The notes beneath the pieces are model-generated. The model had not been told where the DNA came from and did no database searches. It worked only from the letters and a program-made list of their open reading frames with translations. Shown here in pieces: positions 25,148-34,186 of a DNA stretch of 64,000 nucleotides. Source of the stretch: CBDFGN01 sp965247065 (GTDB lineage: Bacteria; Bacteroidota; Bacteroidia; Cytophagales; Cyclobacteriaceae). Position 1 is the first letter of the stretch. Every line of letters starts with the position of its first letter. The position numbers and the translations under genes are program-made. The stretch is from contig CBDFGN010000006.1 of the NCBI GenBank assembly GCA_965247065.1, positions 682,001 to 746,000 of the forward strand, read 5' to 3'.

Positions 25148-25726
25148 ATGAAAAAGACCGCACTTATTTTATCCGTTACAATCCCTTTAGGCGCTCCAAC
25201 CCATGCCCAAAATGCAGATCTTCCCAAGGATCATACCGGTATGATCACGTTTCAGGAGGTGACCGAAGCTCCTGGGCTTCCCCATGAGACACTGTATCAA
25301 AATGCCGTGAGTTTTCTGTCCCAGGTAGAAGTAGTAAATCAAAAGAAGAAGGAAAACTATTTGGTTGAGGAAGAAGGCAAGGCAACAACTATGGGCGGAT
25401 TCCTGGTCTACAACTACAAAAGCCCTGATGGGGAGATCCGATACGACATTTCAATTGAAGTAAAGGATAACAAATACCGGTATTCCATTACCAATTTCAT
25501 CTTTCATCCCTACACGAGAAACCGTTACGGGCGCTTTGAAATGGAAAAATGGAAATCCAAGAGTCTGGAAGATCCGGTATCTAAAGGAGAAGAAAAGAGC
25601 TGGAACAGACATAAGATCAAGACATCCGAAAAGATGGCGTCGCTGATCTCCAAAATGGCCGTGGCAATGGAAAGCTTACCGGCAGTGGCTGAAGATTCCA
25701 AGCCCGCAAAAGAGGCCAATTGGTAA
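25148..25726 (+). CDS. Secreted DUF4468 (TBP-like fold) protein
   Basis: A 192-residue protein. The start at 25148 gives a signal peptide, MKKTALILSVTIPLGAPTHAQ; the longer frame begins in the terminator upstream. The domain begins GMITFQEVTEAPGLPHETLYQNAVSFL and continues with GKATTMGGFLVYNY, YDISIEVKDNKYRYSITNFIFHPY, the conserved DUF4468 pattern (~30-135). The basic C-terminal helix ends in a short acidic tail. The function of the family is unknown. It is convergent with the large minus-strand gene, with only six bases between the stops. Confidence 0.75.
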   Translation: MKKTALILSVTIPLGAPTHAQNADLPKDHTGMITFQEVTEAPGLPHETLYQNAVSFLSQVEVVNQKKKENYLVEEEGKATTMGGFLVYNYKSPDGEIRYDISIEVKDNKYRYSITNFIFHPYTRNRYGRFEMEKWKSKSLEDPVSKGEEKSWNRHKIKTSEKMASLISKMAVAMESLPAVAEDSKPAKEANW

Positions 25727-25732
25727 CCACGT

Positions 25733-28453
25733 TTAATGCTTGAAGTCGTAGATGGTTACTCGGTTTTGATAGGATCCGTAAACCTGATAATGGTCAGAGC
25801 CCCGCTTCAGCATTGCAATTCTATGAGCACTTTCTACCGGTTGATAATTGATCAGGTTTCCAACCCTATCGTATAGATAAGTGACTTCCTGGTCCCGATC
25901 AGTCACTGCGTAAAACTGGTTATCCGATCCGAACGAATAAAATTGGACCGTCAACCTGCGCGCCGTGAGGTAGTCTTTTTCGAAGATTAATTGTCCCCGG
26001 CGGTCCAAAATACTTAGCCGATTTAGCTCTTGCCGAGCAATTACAAAGGTCCTATTCAAGGCATCTGGGATTAGCTGAAACACCACCTCCTGGCTTGGTT
26101 TATAGAATTGTATTCTATTTCCAATTTCTCCATTCAAATTAAACTTGACCATTTCCCCATCTTCGGTAATGGTGGAAAAGATAGTATTCGAAAACGAGGA
26201 CCCAATGTCTACAAATAAAGGATTGTCGATCGGTGACTGAAAATCAAGAGGAAATCCATCGAAGGTTTCACCTCTCCTGGTGAGAACGTGGATCACCCCG
26301 TTTTCTAAGCCGAGAATCAGACAATCCCGGTTTCGGACCCGAATGTGAAAGGGAGGTGACGATAAGGGATGGCCCATTTTGAGACCGTTCCATTCTTCCA
26401 AATTTTGCTGTTCCTTGTTGAACATATAAACATTGCCCTTCAGGTCGGAAACAAGAAAACGATAATTGCCGCTTTGATCGTAATCGATTACATTGATTTT
26501 GTCGATAGTAATATCGGGCCCTAATTGAAGAGGATATTGATCGATATTGTGACCATTACGGTCCACAATATGAAGAGCATGGTCGGTTGCAAATAGATAT
26601 TGAAGCCTTCCATTTTGGAAAAAATCAATTTGAAACATTGCCTCCAGCATCGGTCCCGGCAAAGGATTTTCCCAAACCTGGGATCCCTCGCTGGACAGAA
26701 ATATAAGATGGTATTTTGCATCCTGTACCAGGGTCTCAAAGCTTCGATCCAAATGGCTGCGCACAACAAACGGCTTACTGATCAAAGTGGTATCCAAATG
26801 GGTGTCCTGGGCTACTATGAGCTTCTCTGTCCCGCCTAATTCTGTCGAAGAAGGATTGAAATGCACGTCAAGGCTGGTGTAATATTTGTCATCGACCAAG
26901 CCAAATTGAAGGGCCAATTGATCGTAATCTCGAAATACGGCTCGATTGCGCTGAAAAAACTCAGACCACGCCGGTCGCAGCTTTGAAAGCCAGGATTTCC
27001 AATGATTACGCGTATTTGCGATTAGAGATAAATTGGACTCTTGCAGGATGCTTTCCAAGTAGCTTATCTGGGCAACCGACTTTCCCCAAGTGTTTTCCAA
27101 GTTGACATCATTAATAAGGATCTTAATTGATTCAATACTGTTGCCGAACACAATATAGCCCTCAACCGGAGCATAAAAGCAGCTTTCAAAGCCGTCAAAC
27201 TGGGTGCCGAGCAGGATCTTAGGGAAATCTGCCAGGTAGAGCTGAGTAATTGGTACTTGTCCGAATGTTTCCCTGTATAGGCTATCCTGCATTTGCAAAC
27301 TTATTGATTCGGCCAAACGATTCAATTGATTCAAAGATTCTCCCTGATCGGAAGTCCTTATGAACAGTAGCTTGCCGGGCTTTTGTAGATTGATGGACTC
27401 CAGCGTCACCAGACCAATCTCCGAACCGAACCAGTCAAACATGTCCCCCAGTTCTACTTCGAATGTTTGATCAATACTATCAATTCGCTGATTGTGATTA
27501 GGATCCACCTCCTTTAGATAGCGAAATAGATTCTCCTTAAACTTGTGGGGGTTGCCAAAAGTCAGGTGTAGCAATAGCGCGGCCCGGTTTGGTATCAGAT
27601 TCTCCATTTTCATTTCCACAGGCGGTACTCCCTCAAAGACGTTCAGGAATTGTTCGTCATCCTGGCCATCGGTCGTAGTAAAACCTGTAAATAGAGCTTG
27701 GTTTACGCCTAAGGAAACATCAAGGAATGATGATTCTCCAAATTCGGGCAAATCCGAGCCAAACCCATAAATCGACAACAGCTGAGGCAGGCGACGAGTA
27801 TTCACATAAATGTTCCCCTGGTCATTCTCCAGCCTGGCCAGTTGGAAGATTTTCGGATTAAAGTCACGGAAGCCCAGATCACTCCGATTAGCCGCCTTTC
27901 GCAAAGCATCCTCAACCAGCACCGCTGTAAAGCTTCCGACCAGATAGTCGCTTGCTTTAAAATAGGCAAAGACCCGATCTGCGTTGATCTCAACTTCGGT
28001 AATTTGATAACCCTGGTAGATCCGGGTTTCTTGCCTGTTATTCAATTGACTGAGGATACCTTCAAGAGTCGCGGCACTATTAGCTTGATCAAATGGTATG
28101 AACATCAAATAACCCAGTTCGTCCTTGGCGACAACGTGAAACGAAATTAGAAATGGGCGACCGGTCAGAATTTCGTCCAGTCTTCCCGCACTTCCAGCCA
28201 GGCTGTCCAATTCAAGAATCTCCCGGTTAAGATTTGTGAAGAATGGAATAGCGGAGAGATTCTTCCAAAAATCTAATCGGTTCACCTTATTCCAAACCCT
28301 GACTACCTGGTTTGACTCGTAGACCGCTAATGCATTCTCTGGTATTAAATCCCAGACATCCTGATCAGGTGATTGAAAAAACCTAGGGTATAACCAATAA
28401 CCCCAGCCAATAAAAGCTCCAGCGATTATGAGGCTCCAAGCTAGCTTTTTCAT
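25733..28453 (-). CDS. Large envelope-anchored protein with a C-terminal beta-propeller-like region
   Basis: A 906-residue protein from the start at 28453 (MKKLAWSLIIAGAFIGWGYWLYP), with one N-terminal anchor. Residues ~30-560 resemble DUF3352-type proteins: VWDLIPENALAVYESNQVVRVW near the start, and repeated LL-rich helices with TGRPFLISFH-like strands. From ~600 on, WD/PQQ-like beta repeats occur, with blades such as RNRDCLILGLENGVIHVLTRRGETFDGFPLDF and NLNGEIGNRIQF. The last blades end HYQVYGSYQNRVTIYDFKH. No enzyme motif is present. It stands alone on the minus strand and is divergent from the lipase-like gene. Function is unknown. Confidence 0.6.
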   Translation of the reverse strand: MKKLAWSLIIAGAFIGWGYWLYPRFFQSPDQDVWDLIPENALAVYESNQVVRVWNKVNRLDFWKNLSAIPFFTNLNREILELDSLAGSAGRLDEILTGRPFLISFHVVAKDELGYLMFIPFDQANSAATLEGILSQLNNRQETRIYQGYQITEVEINADRVFAYFKASDYLVGSFTAVLVEDALRKAANRSDLGFRDFNPKIFQLARLENDQGNIYVNTRRLPQLLSIYGFGSDLPEFGESSFLDVSLGVNQALFTGFTTTDGQDDEQFLNVFEGVPPVEMKMENLIPNRAALLLHLTFGNPHKFKENLFRYLKEVDPNHNQRIDSIDQTFEVELGDMFDWFGSEIGLVTLESINLQKPGKLLFIRTSDQGESLNQLNRLAESISLQMQDSLYRETFGQVPITQLYLADFPKILLGTQFDGFESCFYAPVEGYIVFGNSIESIKILINDVNLENTWGKSVAQISYLESILQESNLSLIANTRNHWKSWLSKLRPAWSEFFQRNRAVFRDYDQLALQFGLVDDKYYTSLDVHFNPSSTELGGTEKLIVAQDTHLDTTLISKPFVVRSHLDRSFETLVQDAKYHLIFLSSEGSQVWENPLPGPMLEAMFQIDFFQNGRLQYLFATDHALHIVDRNGHNIDQYPLQLGPDITIDKINVIDYDQSGNYRFLVSDLKGNVYMFNKEQQNLEEWNGLKMGHPLSSPPFHIRVRNRDCLILGLENGVIHVLTRRGETFDGFPLDFQSPIDNPLFVDIGSSFSNTIFSTITEDGEMVKFNLNGEIGNRIQFYKPSQEVVFQLIPDALNRTFVIARQELNRLSILDRRGQLIFEKDYLTARRLTVQFYSFGSDNQFYAVTDRDQEVTYLYDRVGNLINYQPVESAHRIAMLKRGSDHYQVYGSYQNRVTIYDFKH

Positions 28454-28528
28454 TAGGATGAGTTTAATGACAAATAACGACTGCCAACCCCGTAAAAACA
28501 AAAGTTGTGCTTACATTTATAGCCTCCA

Positions 28529-29392
28529 ATGATGGAAAACGAGGGATTCGAGATCATTGCCACCGACGGCATGAAGCTTACCGGCTACGCCTGGCATCCG
28601 TCGGGGCCGGTGAATGGCGTTGTTTGTTTAGTCCACGGACTCGGCGAACATCTGGAGCGGTGGCGGCATGTGGCGGAGCTATTCTGCACAGCCCAATTGG
28701 CGTTTTTTGGGATTGATCTAAGAGGGCACGGAAGGTCACGCGGTACAAGGGGCCATGCCAAATCTATAGACCAAATGCTTGATGACATTGAGGACCTCCT
28801 GAAGGTCGCCCGAAGTGAGTATGTGGATCCTCCGATAATACTTTACGGCCACAGTATGGGGGGGAACTTAGTGGCCAATTTCATCCAGAGAAGACGGACT
28901 TCCGAAATTAAGCTCGTTGTGATCACCTCTGCCTGGTTGAAGTTGCACACTGCTCCGAGTGCTTGGTTGATGAAACTTGGTCGGCTTATGAATTGGCTGT
29001 GGCCCACATTCCAGCAGGAGAATGGTTTGGATCCAGGGGATCTTTCTAACGATCCTGAGGTGGGAGAGGCCTACCGTCGTGATCCCTTGGTTCACGTTAA
29101 GATCTCCGCACGGATGGGGATCGAGGGGCTGAAAAGCGCCCGCCTGGCACTGAGTGGGAGATCACCTTACCATTTGCCCATTCTCCTGATGCACGGGGAG
29201 GACGATCAAATCACTTCCCCCGAGGGATCGAAACTCTTTCATCAGGCCAATCCCGATAACTCCGAATTGCACATTTGGAAAGGTCTGAAACACGAACTTC
29301 ATAATGAAACGGCAAGTCCCGAAGTTCTGCAGGCAATATTGGATTGGTGCCTGTATCAGCTTGAACTCAAATCTTCCCTTGCAACTCGCTAA
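28529..29392 (+). CDS. Alpha/beta hydrolase, monoacylglycerol lipase-like
   Basis: A 287-residue serine hydrolase of the Hydrolase_4 type. CLVHGLGEHLERWRHVAE (~33-50) is the oxyanion region, GIDLRGHGRSRGTRGH (~63-78) is the conserved loop, ILYGHSMGGNLVANF (~103-117) holds the nucleophile Ser in GHSMG, LMHGEDDQITSP (~224) holds the Asp, and GLKHELHNE (~253) holds the His. The probable substrates are monoacylglycerols or lysophospholipids. No signal peptide is present. Its 3' end overlaps the convergent coiled-coil fragment by 26 bases. Confidence 0.85.
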   Translation: MMENEGFEIIATDGMKLTGYAWHPSGPVNGVVCLVHGLGEHLERWRHVAELFCTAQLAFFGIDLRGHGRSRGTRGHAKSIDQMLDDIEDLLKVARSEYVDPPIILYGHSMGGNLVANFIQRRRTSEIKLVVITSAWLKLHTAPSAWLMKLGRLMNWLWPTFQQENGLDPGDLSNDPEVGEAYRRDPLVHVKISARMGIEGLKSARLALSGRSPYHLPILLMHGEDDQITSPEGSKLFHQANPDNSELHIWKGLKHELHNETASPEVLQAILDWCLYQLELKSSLATR

Positions 29393-30064
29393 TCTTGACC
29401 TCCGCCTCGGCTTTCCCCAAATCAAAAGCCTGCTGATACAGATCAAGAGCCTCCTTAAGTGTTTCCTTTTTCCTTTTAGGGGCCAATTTGGTTCGTCGAG
29501 CGGCCTCTTCAACCGCCTGGCCCCGGGCGTAATATGCGTCCGCCCTGGTCATCTGGGATTGCACAATAAGTTCTTCGATGTGCAACTCCAGGTAGGCTAA
29601 CTCCTCCCTCTTTGTTTCAAGCTCTATCTCTTTGTCTTCAATTTCAGCGTCCTGCAGATCGATCAGATCCAGGAGGGTTTCGTTTTCTGAGGCGTAATCA
29701 TCCACCATTTTTTGCAATTCTCGGATCTCCCGAGATTTCTCGTCTAATTCTGTCTTCAAGCGCCTGACGGAGCTGACGTAAACGCTATTGGCATCAACCG
29801 CCTCTCCCAGGGTGTTCTCCAACTCCTCAATACGCCGCTCAGTGGCTTTCACATATTCATGAATCTCCTCGATTCTCATGGTAAAATCCTGGTAGCTTGT
29901 GCCAGTTTCCAAATCCAGGCGGAGTAAATGCCTGCTTTCGTCAATCGAGTCGAGTAAGATTCCAATGTCCTCGAGTGTCCCGGCCGCCTTTCGACTTTCC
30001 TCTAAATCCGCCAGGAGCTGATCATTCTGTTCCTTTAAACGTTCATTTTCGTCCTGCCATCCCT
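29367..30064 (-). pseudogene. Coiled-coil protein, 5'-truncated at an IS110 element
   Basis: A long charged helix with heptad patterns. The frame is open from the IS110 border (WQDENERLKEQNDQLLADL...) through DSIDESRHLLRLDLETGTSYQDF and the ERRIEELENTLGEAVD segment. It then runs to a helical C-terminal part with two short TPR-like helices (RADAYYARGQAVEEAARR, KETLKEALDLYQQAFDLGKAEAE). No ATG lies in frame upstream within the native part; the first usable codon, TTG at 29912, leaves out coding sequence. The original N-terminus, probably a signal or anchor, was lost when the IS110 junction formed. Family unknown. Confidence 0.6.
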
Positions 30065-30159
30065 TTAGATTTACAAGATATGATTATTTCAATATTATTG
30101 CTATTACCCCTATGAGGGGGTCTGGGGGAGACTCATAACTTGTGGACAAGGTGGATAAC

Positions 30160-30330
30160 TTTAAAAAGTCAACACCGACAGAGGCGAATTATCTGCCTGC
30201 CAGGGTAAGACCCATCGTGCGATTCAATCCTCTGTCGGTTACTTAAACAAGCATCATTTAGAAATTAGGAATATCCAGCGAAGGATAAGATCCATTATCA
30301 AGGGTTTGATCGTGTTTAAGTGTGTTGACC
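30160..30330 (+). ncRNA. Candidate bridge RNA of the IS110 element
   Basis: Two consecutive stem-loops lie between the left end and the transposase. The first has an 11-bp perfect stem (30174-30184 / 30229-30239), a second small stem (GAAT/ATTC), an internal loop, and a GGG-TAAGA-CCC cap. The second has an 8-bp outer stem (30241-30248 / 30314-30321), an internal loop, and a TATCC-GGATA cap (30272-30287). Two loops of this kind fit the target- and donor-binding loops of IS110 bridge RNAs. Loop 2 contains TTAGAAAT, also found at the right end of the element. Exact RNA ends are not known. Confidence 0.55.
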
Positions 30331-30354
30331 TGTTTTTTAATCAATAATAAAGTT

Positions 30355-31362
30355 ATGAAGTATAAAGTATTTATTGGCGTAGATGTGTCTAAAGAGGTTC
30401 TGGATTTTGTAGTGATTGCTGAAGGCAAAAAGTTGTTCCACTTGCTGGTAAGTAACGATAAAAAAGGGATCAATCTGTTTTACAAAAGATTACTAAAAGA
30501 AGTAGAGACCGATCAGATCCACTGGTTATTATGTCTTGAGCATACGGGTATCTACTGTAACCCTTTATTGGAATTTGTGGTTGAAAAGAACATGGCAGTT
30601 TGGTTAGAAAACGCAGCAGTAATCAAAGCACACCATGCGTTGGAACGAGGTAAAAATGATGCTTTAGATGCCTTAAGAATTTCTGAGTATGCTTATGCTA
30701 AAAGGGATAAAGTAAGGCTGTGGGAAGCTCCCAGAGAGGTTGTCAATCAATTGAAATCTATGATCCGTCTCAGGAAAAGACTACTTACTTCTAAAAAGAG
30801 GCTACTTGATCCTCTACAGGAAGACAAGCAGTTTGGTAATAAACAATGGGCAAAGGAACATGATAAACTACTTCGACCTGTTATAGCCAAAATAGAAAAA
30901 CAACTCAAAGAAGTGGAACAGAAAATCCAGCAGCTCATTGATGGGGACCATCATCTTAAACAACTTTATCAACTGATTACATCGGTAAGCGGAGTAGGGC
31001 AGATTGTAGCTATCAATACCCTGGTAGTCACTAACGAGTTTAAACAGATCACTGACCCAAAAAAGATGGCCTGTCATTGCGGAGTAGCCCCTTTCCAATA
31101 CGATTCAGGGAAAACGATTCGCAGCAGGGCCAGAGTGTCACACAGGGCAGACAAGTCGATGAAAGTACTACTACACTTGGCGGCTATGTCAGCCATCTCT
31201 GGTAAAGGAGAATTAAGAGATTATTACCTAAGAAAAGTAGAGGAAGGCAAGAATAAAATGGCTGTACTTAATGCTGTAAGAAACAAAATCATCCACCGAG
31301 TATTTGCTTGTGTAAGAGAAAATAGGAAATATGAAAAAATTTATAAGCATGCCCTTGTTTAA
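30355..31362 (+). CDS. IS110-family transposase/recombinase
   Basis: A 335-residue DEDD recombinase. From the start at 30355 the RuvC-like domain has FIGVDVSKEVLDF with Asp10, LCLEHTGIY (~62) with the Glu, and KNDALDALRISEYAY with the Asp pair (~101-104). A coiled-coil linker follows (~125-200). The C-terminal Transposase_20 domain has LITSVSGVGQIVAINTLV (~213) with the conserved serine, and CHCGVAPFQYDSGKTIRSRARVSHRADKSMK (~243-273). It is intact and full length. It acts with a bridge RNA that probably comes from its own upstream region. Confidence 0.92.
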   Translation: MKYKVFIGVDVSKEVLDFVVIAEGKKLFHLLVSNDKKGINLFYKRLLKEVETDQIHWLLCLEHTGIYCNPLLEFVVEKNMAVWLENAAVIKAHHALERGKNDALDALRISEYAYAKRDKVRLWEAPREVVNQLKSMIRLRKRLLTSKKRLLDPLQEDKQFGNKQWAKEHDKLLRPVIAKIEKQLKEVEQKIQQLIDGDHHLKQLYQLITSVSGVGQIVAINTLVVTNEFKQITDPKKMACHCGVAPFQYDSGKTIRSRARVSHRADKSMKVLLHLAAMSAISGKGELRDYYLRKVEEGKNKMAVLNAVRNKIIHRVFACVRENRKYEKIYKHALV

Positions 31363-31365
31363 TCC

Positions 31366-31760
31366 TTAGAAATCGGCAGGATCCAATAACAGCTTGCTCC
31401 TGTCAAAAAAAACCCATTATTTGGCTCATGAGGGCCGTAAACCTTGTAGCCGTATAGTTGACCGGGCTTGATTCCTTGAATGAATATATGCCAGTAGTAA
31501 AAGCTTCGATTTATCACCGGATCGAAGCTGAAAACTGAAGACGGTTCGTCATCCTTGGAAGTATCGAAGAGCCATAATTCAATGGTATCACAGTTGCGTG
31601 AGAAAACAGAGAAGTTAACCCCATCAGCGTAAACCGTTGGACCGAGGGAATAAGATTGGCCGTGAGATACTTCCCGGGGTATTTGCTCCTTCTGATTCCC
31701 ATTTGCGAGGTCAAGATATATAAGATTAGCTATTGTGTGTCTATTTGCCCTGCAACGCAC
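31366..31760 (-). pseudogene. glgX: Glycogen debranching enzyme, N-terminal fragment
   Basis: The minus-strand frame gives SHGQSYSLGPTVYADGVNFSVFSRNCDTIELWLFD and IKPGQLYGYKVYGPHEPNNG, the CBM48 N-terminal domain of GlgX/isoamylase-type enzymes. After NNGFF the frame slips; the other frame reads DRSKLLLDPAD, the next conserved GlgX segment, and is then cut by the IS110 end. About 120 of the usual ~700 residues remain. The start is unclear, with GTG at 31760 the best guess. No rest of the gene is found in the window, so the remainder was deleted. Confidence 0.75.
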
Positions 31761-32152
31761 TTATTTACCTTGAGGAGAACGATAGGGAGGATCTCGAGGA
31801 TAGGTGACATAGATGAACGCCAAGAGATCATCCTTAGTAATCTTCGCCTTATTAATTCAACAATAAGGTCAGGTTGGGAATCTATTCATGAACAAAACCT
31901 TTTGATCTCTATCCAGGGTACATGAGGATGACTTGTGTCGCTGGTATTGGACCGATAAATGCTGTTTGTTAGTCTATTATTAATTCGTTTAGAAGAAAGC
32001 CTGGTCCACTTACATCAAAACAGATGCCCGGCAGCAAGTGCCTGACCCGCAAATTTGCTGAAACCGTCAATACCTCCTAAGTTTGAAGGATATCGAACGA
32101 AAATCTCGAACCAATAAATAAACATATCCACCAACAAACCAGCCCCAGTTCC
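31761..32152. other. Intergenic region between the glgX fragment and kdsC
   Basis: About 390 bases with no recognisable gene. A plus-strand frame (31656-31925) overlaps it but shows no family and is judged chance. The part close to kdsC (32090-32152) is AT-rich and could carry the kdsC-kdsA promoter. Confidence 0.4.
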
Positions 32153-32716
32153 TTGCAAAACATTCTAAAACACTACACTCAATCCCAAATAGAAAAGGCC
32201 TCAAAAATCACATGCATCATCACGGACGTCGATGGTGTCTTGACTGACGGAGGAATTACTTACGATGAAAGTGGCATGGAATTCAAAAAGTTCCATGCCA
32301 GGGACGGCTTGATTGTTGGCTTCCTAAAAAAAGCTGGAATTTTGGTGGGAGCCATTTCCGGTCGCGAGTCCATGATAGTTCAAAAAAGATGCAGTGAGCT
32401 AGGGTTTGATTTCCTGTATCAGAACGCCAAAGACAAAATTCCGGTTTATGCCGAGATCCGAGGAAATTACACTTTGACAAACGAACAGATGGCCTATATT
32501 GGCGATGATCTTTTAGACCTACCTCTCATTGCAGAGGCTGGACTAGGAGTAACACCATCTGATGCGCATAATTATATACAGAAAAGGGCAGATTTGGTTA
32601 CTTTGGCCAAAGGTGGACAGGGTGTTTTCAGGGAATTGGCAGATTTGGTTCTGGCAAGCACCGGTGAAATGGAGAAAATAATAGCGCAATATGGAGATTT
32701 TCAGAGAACCGGTTAA
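32153..32716 (+). CDS. kdsC: 3-deoxy-D-manno-octulosonate 8-phosphate phosphatase
   Basis: A HAD-superfamily C0-type phosphatase that releases phosphate from KDO-8-P in lipopolysaccharide core synthesis. The motif DVDGVLTDGGITYDESGMEFKKFHARDG (~25-52) contains the nucleophile DxD and the typical KdsC loop. AISGRES (~68) and YIGDDLLDLPL (~115) are HAD motifs II and IV. The start is TTG at 32153, as no ATG gives this N-terminus. It overlaps kdsA by 26 bases, an expected pairing. Confidence 0.92.
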   Translation: MQNILKHYTQSQIEKASKITCIITDVDGVLTDGGITYDESGMEFKKFHARDGLIVGFLKKAGILVGAISGRESMIVQKRCSELGFDFLYQNAKDKIPVYAEIRGNYTLTNEQMAYIGDDLLDLPLIAEAGLGVTPSDAHNYIQKRADLVTLAKGGQGVFRELADLVLASTGEMEKIIAQYGDFQRTG

Positions 32717-33503
32717 AATCACCGAGCACATCATTATTGGGGAAGAAAAAAAACTACTAATAGCCGGTCCTTGCGCAATTGAATCATTGGATCTCTGCCT
32801 GGAGGTTGGAGAAAAGGTCAAGGAGATCGCTACCAAAATCGGTCTAAACTGCATCTTCAAATCTTCTTTCGATAAAGCCAATCGAACGTCCAGCGGCTCA
32901 TACCGGGGTCCCGGCCTGGAAAAAGGACTGGAGATCCTAGCTGATGTCAAGGCAAAATTAGAGTTACCTATTTTGACGGATGTACATGAGACTTCCCAGG
33001 TTCAAGTTGTTGCTGAAGTGGTGGATGTTCTACAGGTTCCTGCATTTTTATGCCGCCAAACCGATTTGATACAGGGGTGTGCCCAGACCGGGAAGGCCGT
33101 AAATATCAAAAAGGGCCAGTTTATGGCGGCTCAGGATATGAATTATGCAGTTCAGAAAGTTCGACAGACTGGCAACGATAAAGTGTTTTTGACCGAGCGC
33201 GGCTCATCCTTTGGCTACCATAACTTGGTGGTTGATTTCAAGTCCCTCCCGACTATGCGGCAATTTGCTCCCGTTGTATTTGACTGTACCCATAGCATTC
33301 AGCAGCCGGGTGCAGTGGGCGGCGTATCCGGAGGTCAACCGGAATTTGCCTCCTATTTGGCCAAGGCGGCCGCTGCTGTTGGTGTCGACGGATTTTTTGT
33401 AGAAACTCATCCCAACCCGGATAAAGCGCTCAGTGATGGGGCTAATATGATAAAGCTGAACCAATTGGCTGATTTTCTTAATGCCTTCAACAGTGACCGT
33501 TAA
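32691..33503 (+). CDS. kdsA: 3-deoxy-8-phosphooctulonate synthase
   Basis: KdsA joins phosphoenolpyruvate and arabinose 5-phosphate into KDO-8-P. The LIAGPCAIES segment (~23-32), FKSSFDKANRTSSGSYRGPG (~56-75), ILTDVHE (~94), QVPAFLCRQTDL (~115), KKGQFMAAQDM and the C-terminal VFDCTHSIQQPG (~199) are family hallmarks. The 270-residue length is standard. It partners kdsC for LPS inner core sugar supply. The call is secure. Confidence 0.96.
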   Translation: MEIFREPVKITEHIIIGEEKKLLIAGPCAIESLDLCLEVGEKVKEIATKIGLNCIFKSSFDKANRTSSGSYRGPGLEKGLEILADVKAKLELPILTDVHETSQVQVVAEVVDVLQVPAFLCRQTDLIQGCAQTGKAVNIKKGQFMAAQDMNYAVQKVRQTGNDKVFLTERGSSFGYHNLVVDFKSLPTMRQFAPVVFDCTHSIQQPGAVGGVSGGQPEFASYLAKAAAAVGVDGFFVETHPNPDKALSDGANMIKLNQLADFLNAFNSDR

Positions 33504-34186
33504 GGCTATAAACGAATACTTTCAGAAGCTCAGAAGCAGGATTTCACTCGTGAGTCAAAGACAAGAAACCAGCAGCCTATCCCTGACCAGAATAGCCATT
33601 TAGAATCCTGTCTTACACCGAATAGCAATTCTGGCTGACTTTTTGCCGGAATTTCGAAGCGGACAACAGGTTCATTACATGATTATTCCAGTCAGTATGA
33701 ACTAACTTTGATCGAAGTAGTTGCTGACTGATGTTCCTCACTGCTTATCTTCTATGGCAAGTCGAGGATTTATCAAGCCCTGCAGAAGAAATATTGGCAG
33801 CGACATTTTTGGTGAGGATTTTTGTAGAAATATAAGAGCTGGGTCTAATTTGGCACGGCCGAAATCGCGTGGTTTCCAAATCTTTATTCTGAGCCCGGCA
33901 ACCAACTGTGATAGGCCTTGGCTCAAGAGTTAAAATAATAATGATCAGTTAGAAACGCTAGGTTGCCACTAGCTTGGCCGAGCAGTTTTTAAGGATAAGG
34001 ATCGGATGGCCGCAAGAAGATTTGACCGCAGTAAGAGGCTATGTGTTTCTTCAGCCAGAATTCTGTTTTAATTTTCCAGAACTATAACTGATAAATAAAG
34101 AAGAGAGACCCAATCGCGTATCTTTAACTGACATTGTATAAATTAGCCATTTTATTTGATTTTTCGAGGATTGTTTGGAGTTGAGC
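33504..34186. other. Long intergenic region before the polysaccharide locus
   Basis: About 680 bases with no recognised gene. A 62-codon minus-strand frame (33738-33926) and overlapping plus frames show no family. The last ~60 bases before the Wza gene (34110-34186) are AT-rich and a likely promoter region for the polysaccharide operon. UpxY-regulated loci often have long leaders, so this could be untranslated leader. Confidence 0.45.

Larger units (their letters stand above)
30064..31373 (+). mobile_element. IS110-family element with a long structured left end
   Basis: A single transposase with ~290 bases of non-coding DNA before it and almost none after it (stop at 31360-31362), the layout of the IS110 group. 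Ends are placed by the similar words TTTAGATTT (30064-30072) and TTAGAAAT (31366-31373) and by where the flanking genes lose homology; they are good to within ~10 bases. As usual for the group, no terminal inverted repeats are seen. Left and right flanks are two different truncated genes, so a deletion or other rearrangement followed insertion. Confidence 0.8.

Noticed and set aside
33738..33926. A 62-codon minus-strand frame in the gap before the Wza gene
   Set aside because: No recognisable domain or signal peptide, and overlapping plus frames are just as long. Not called.
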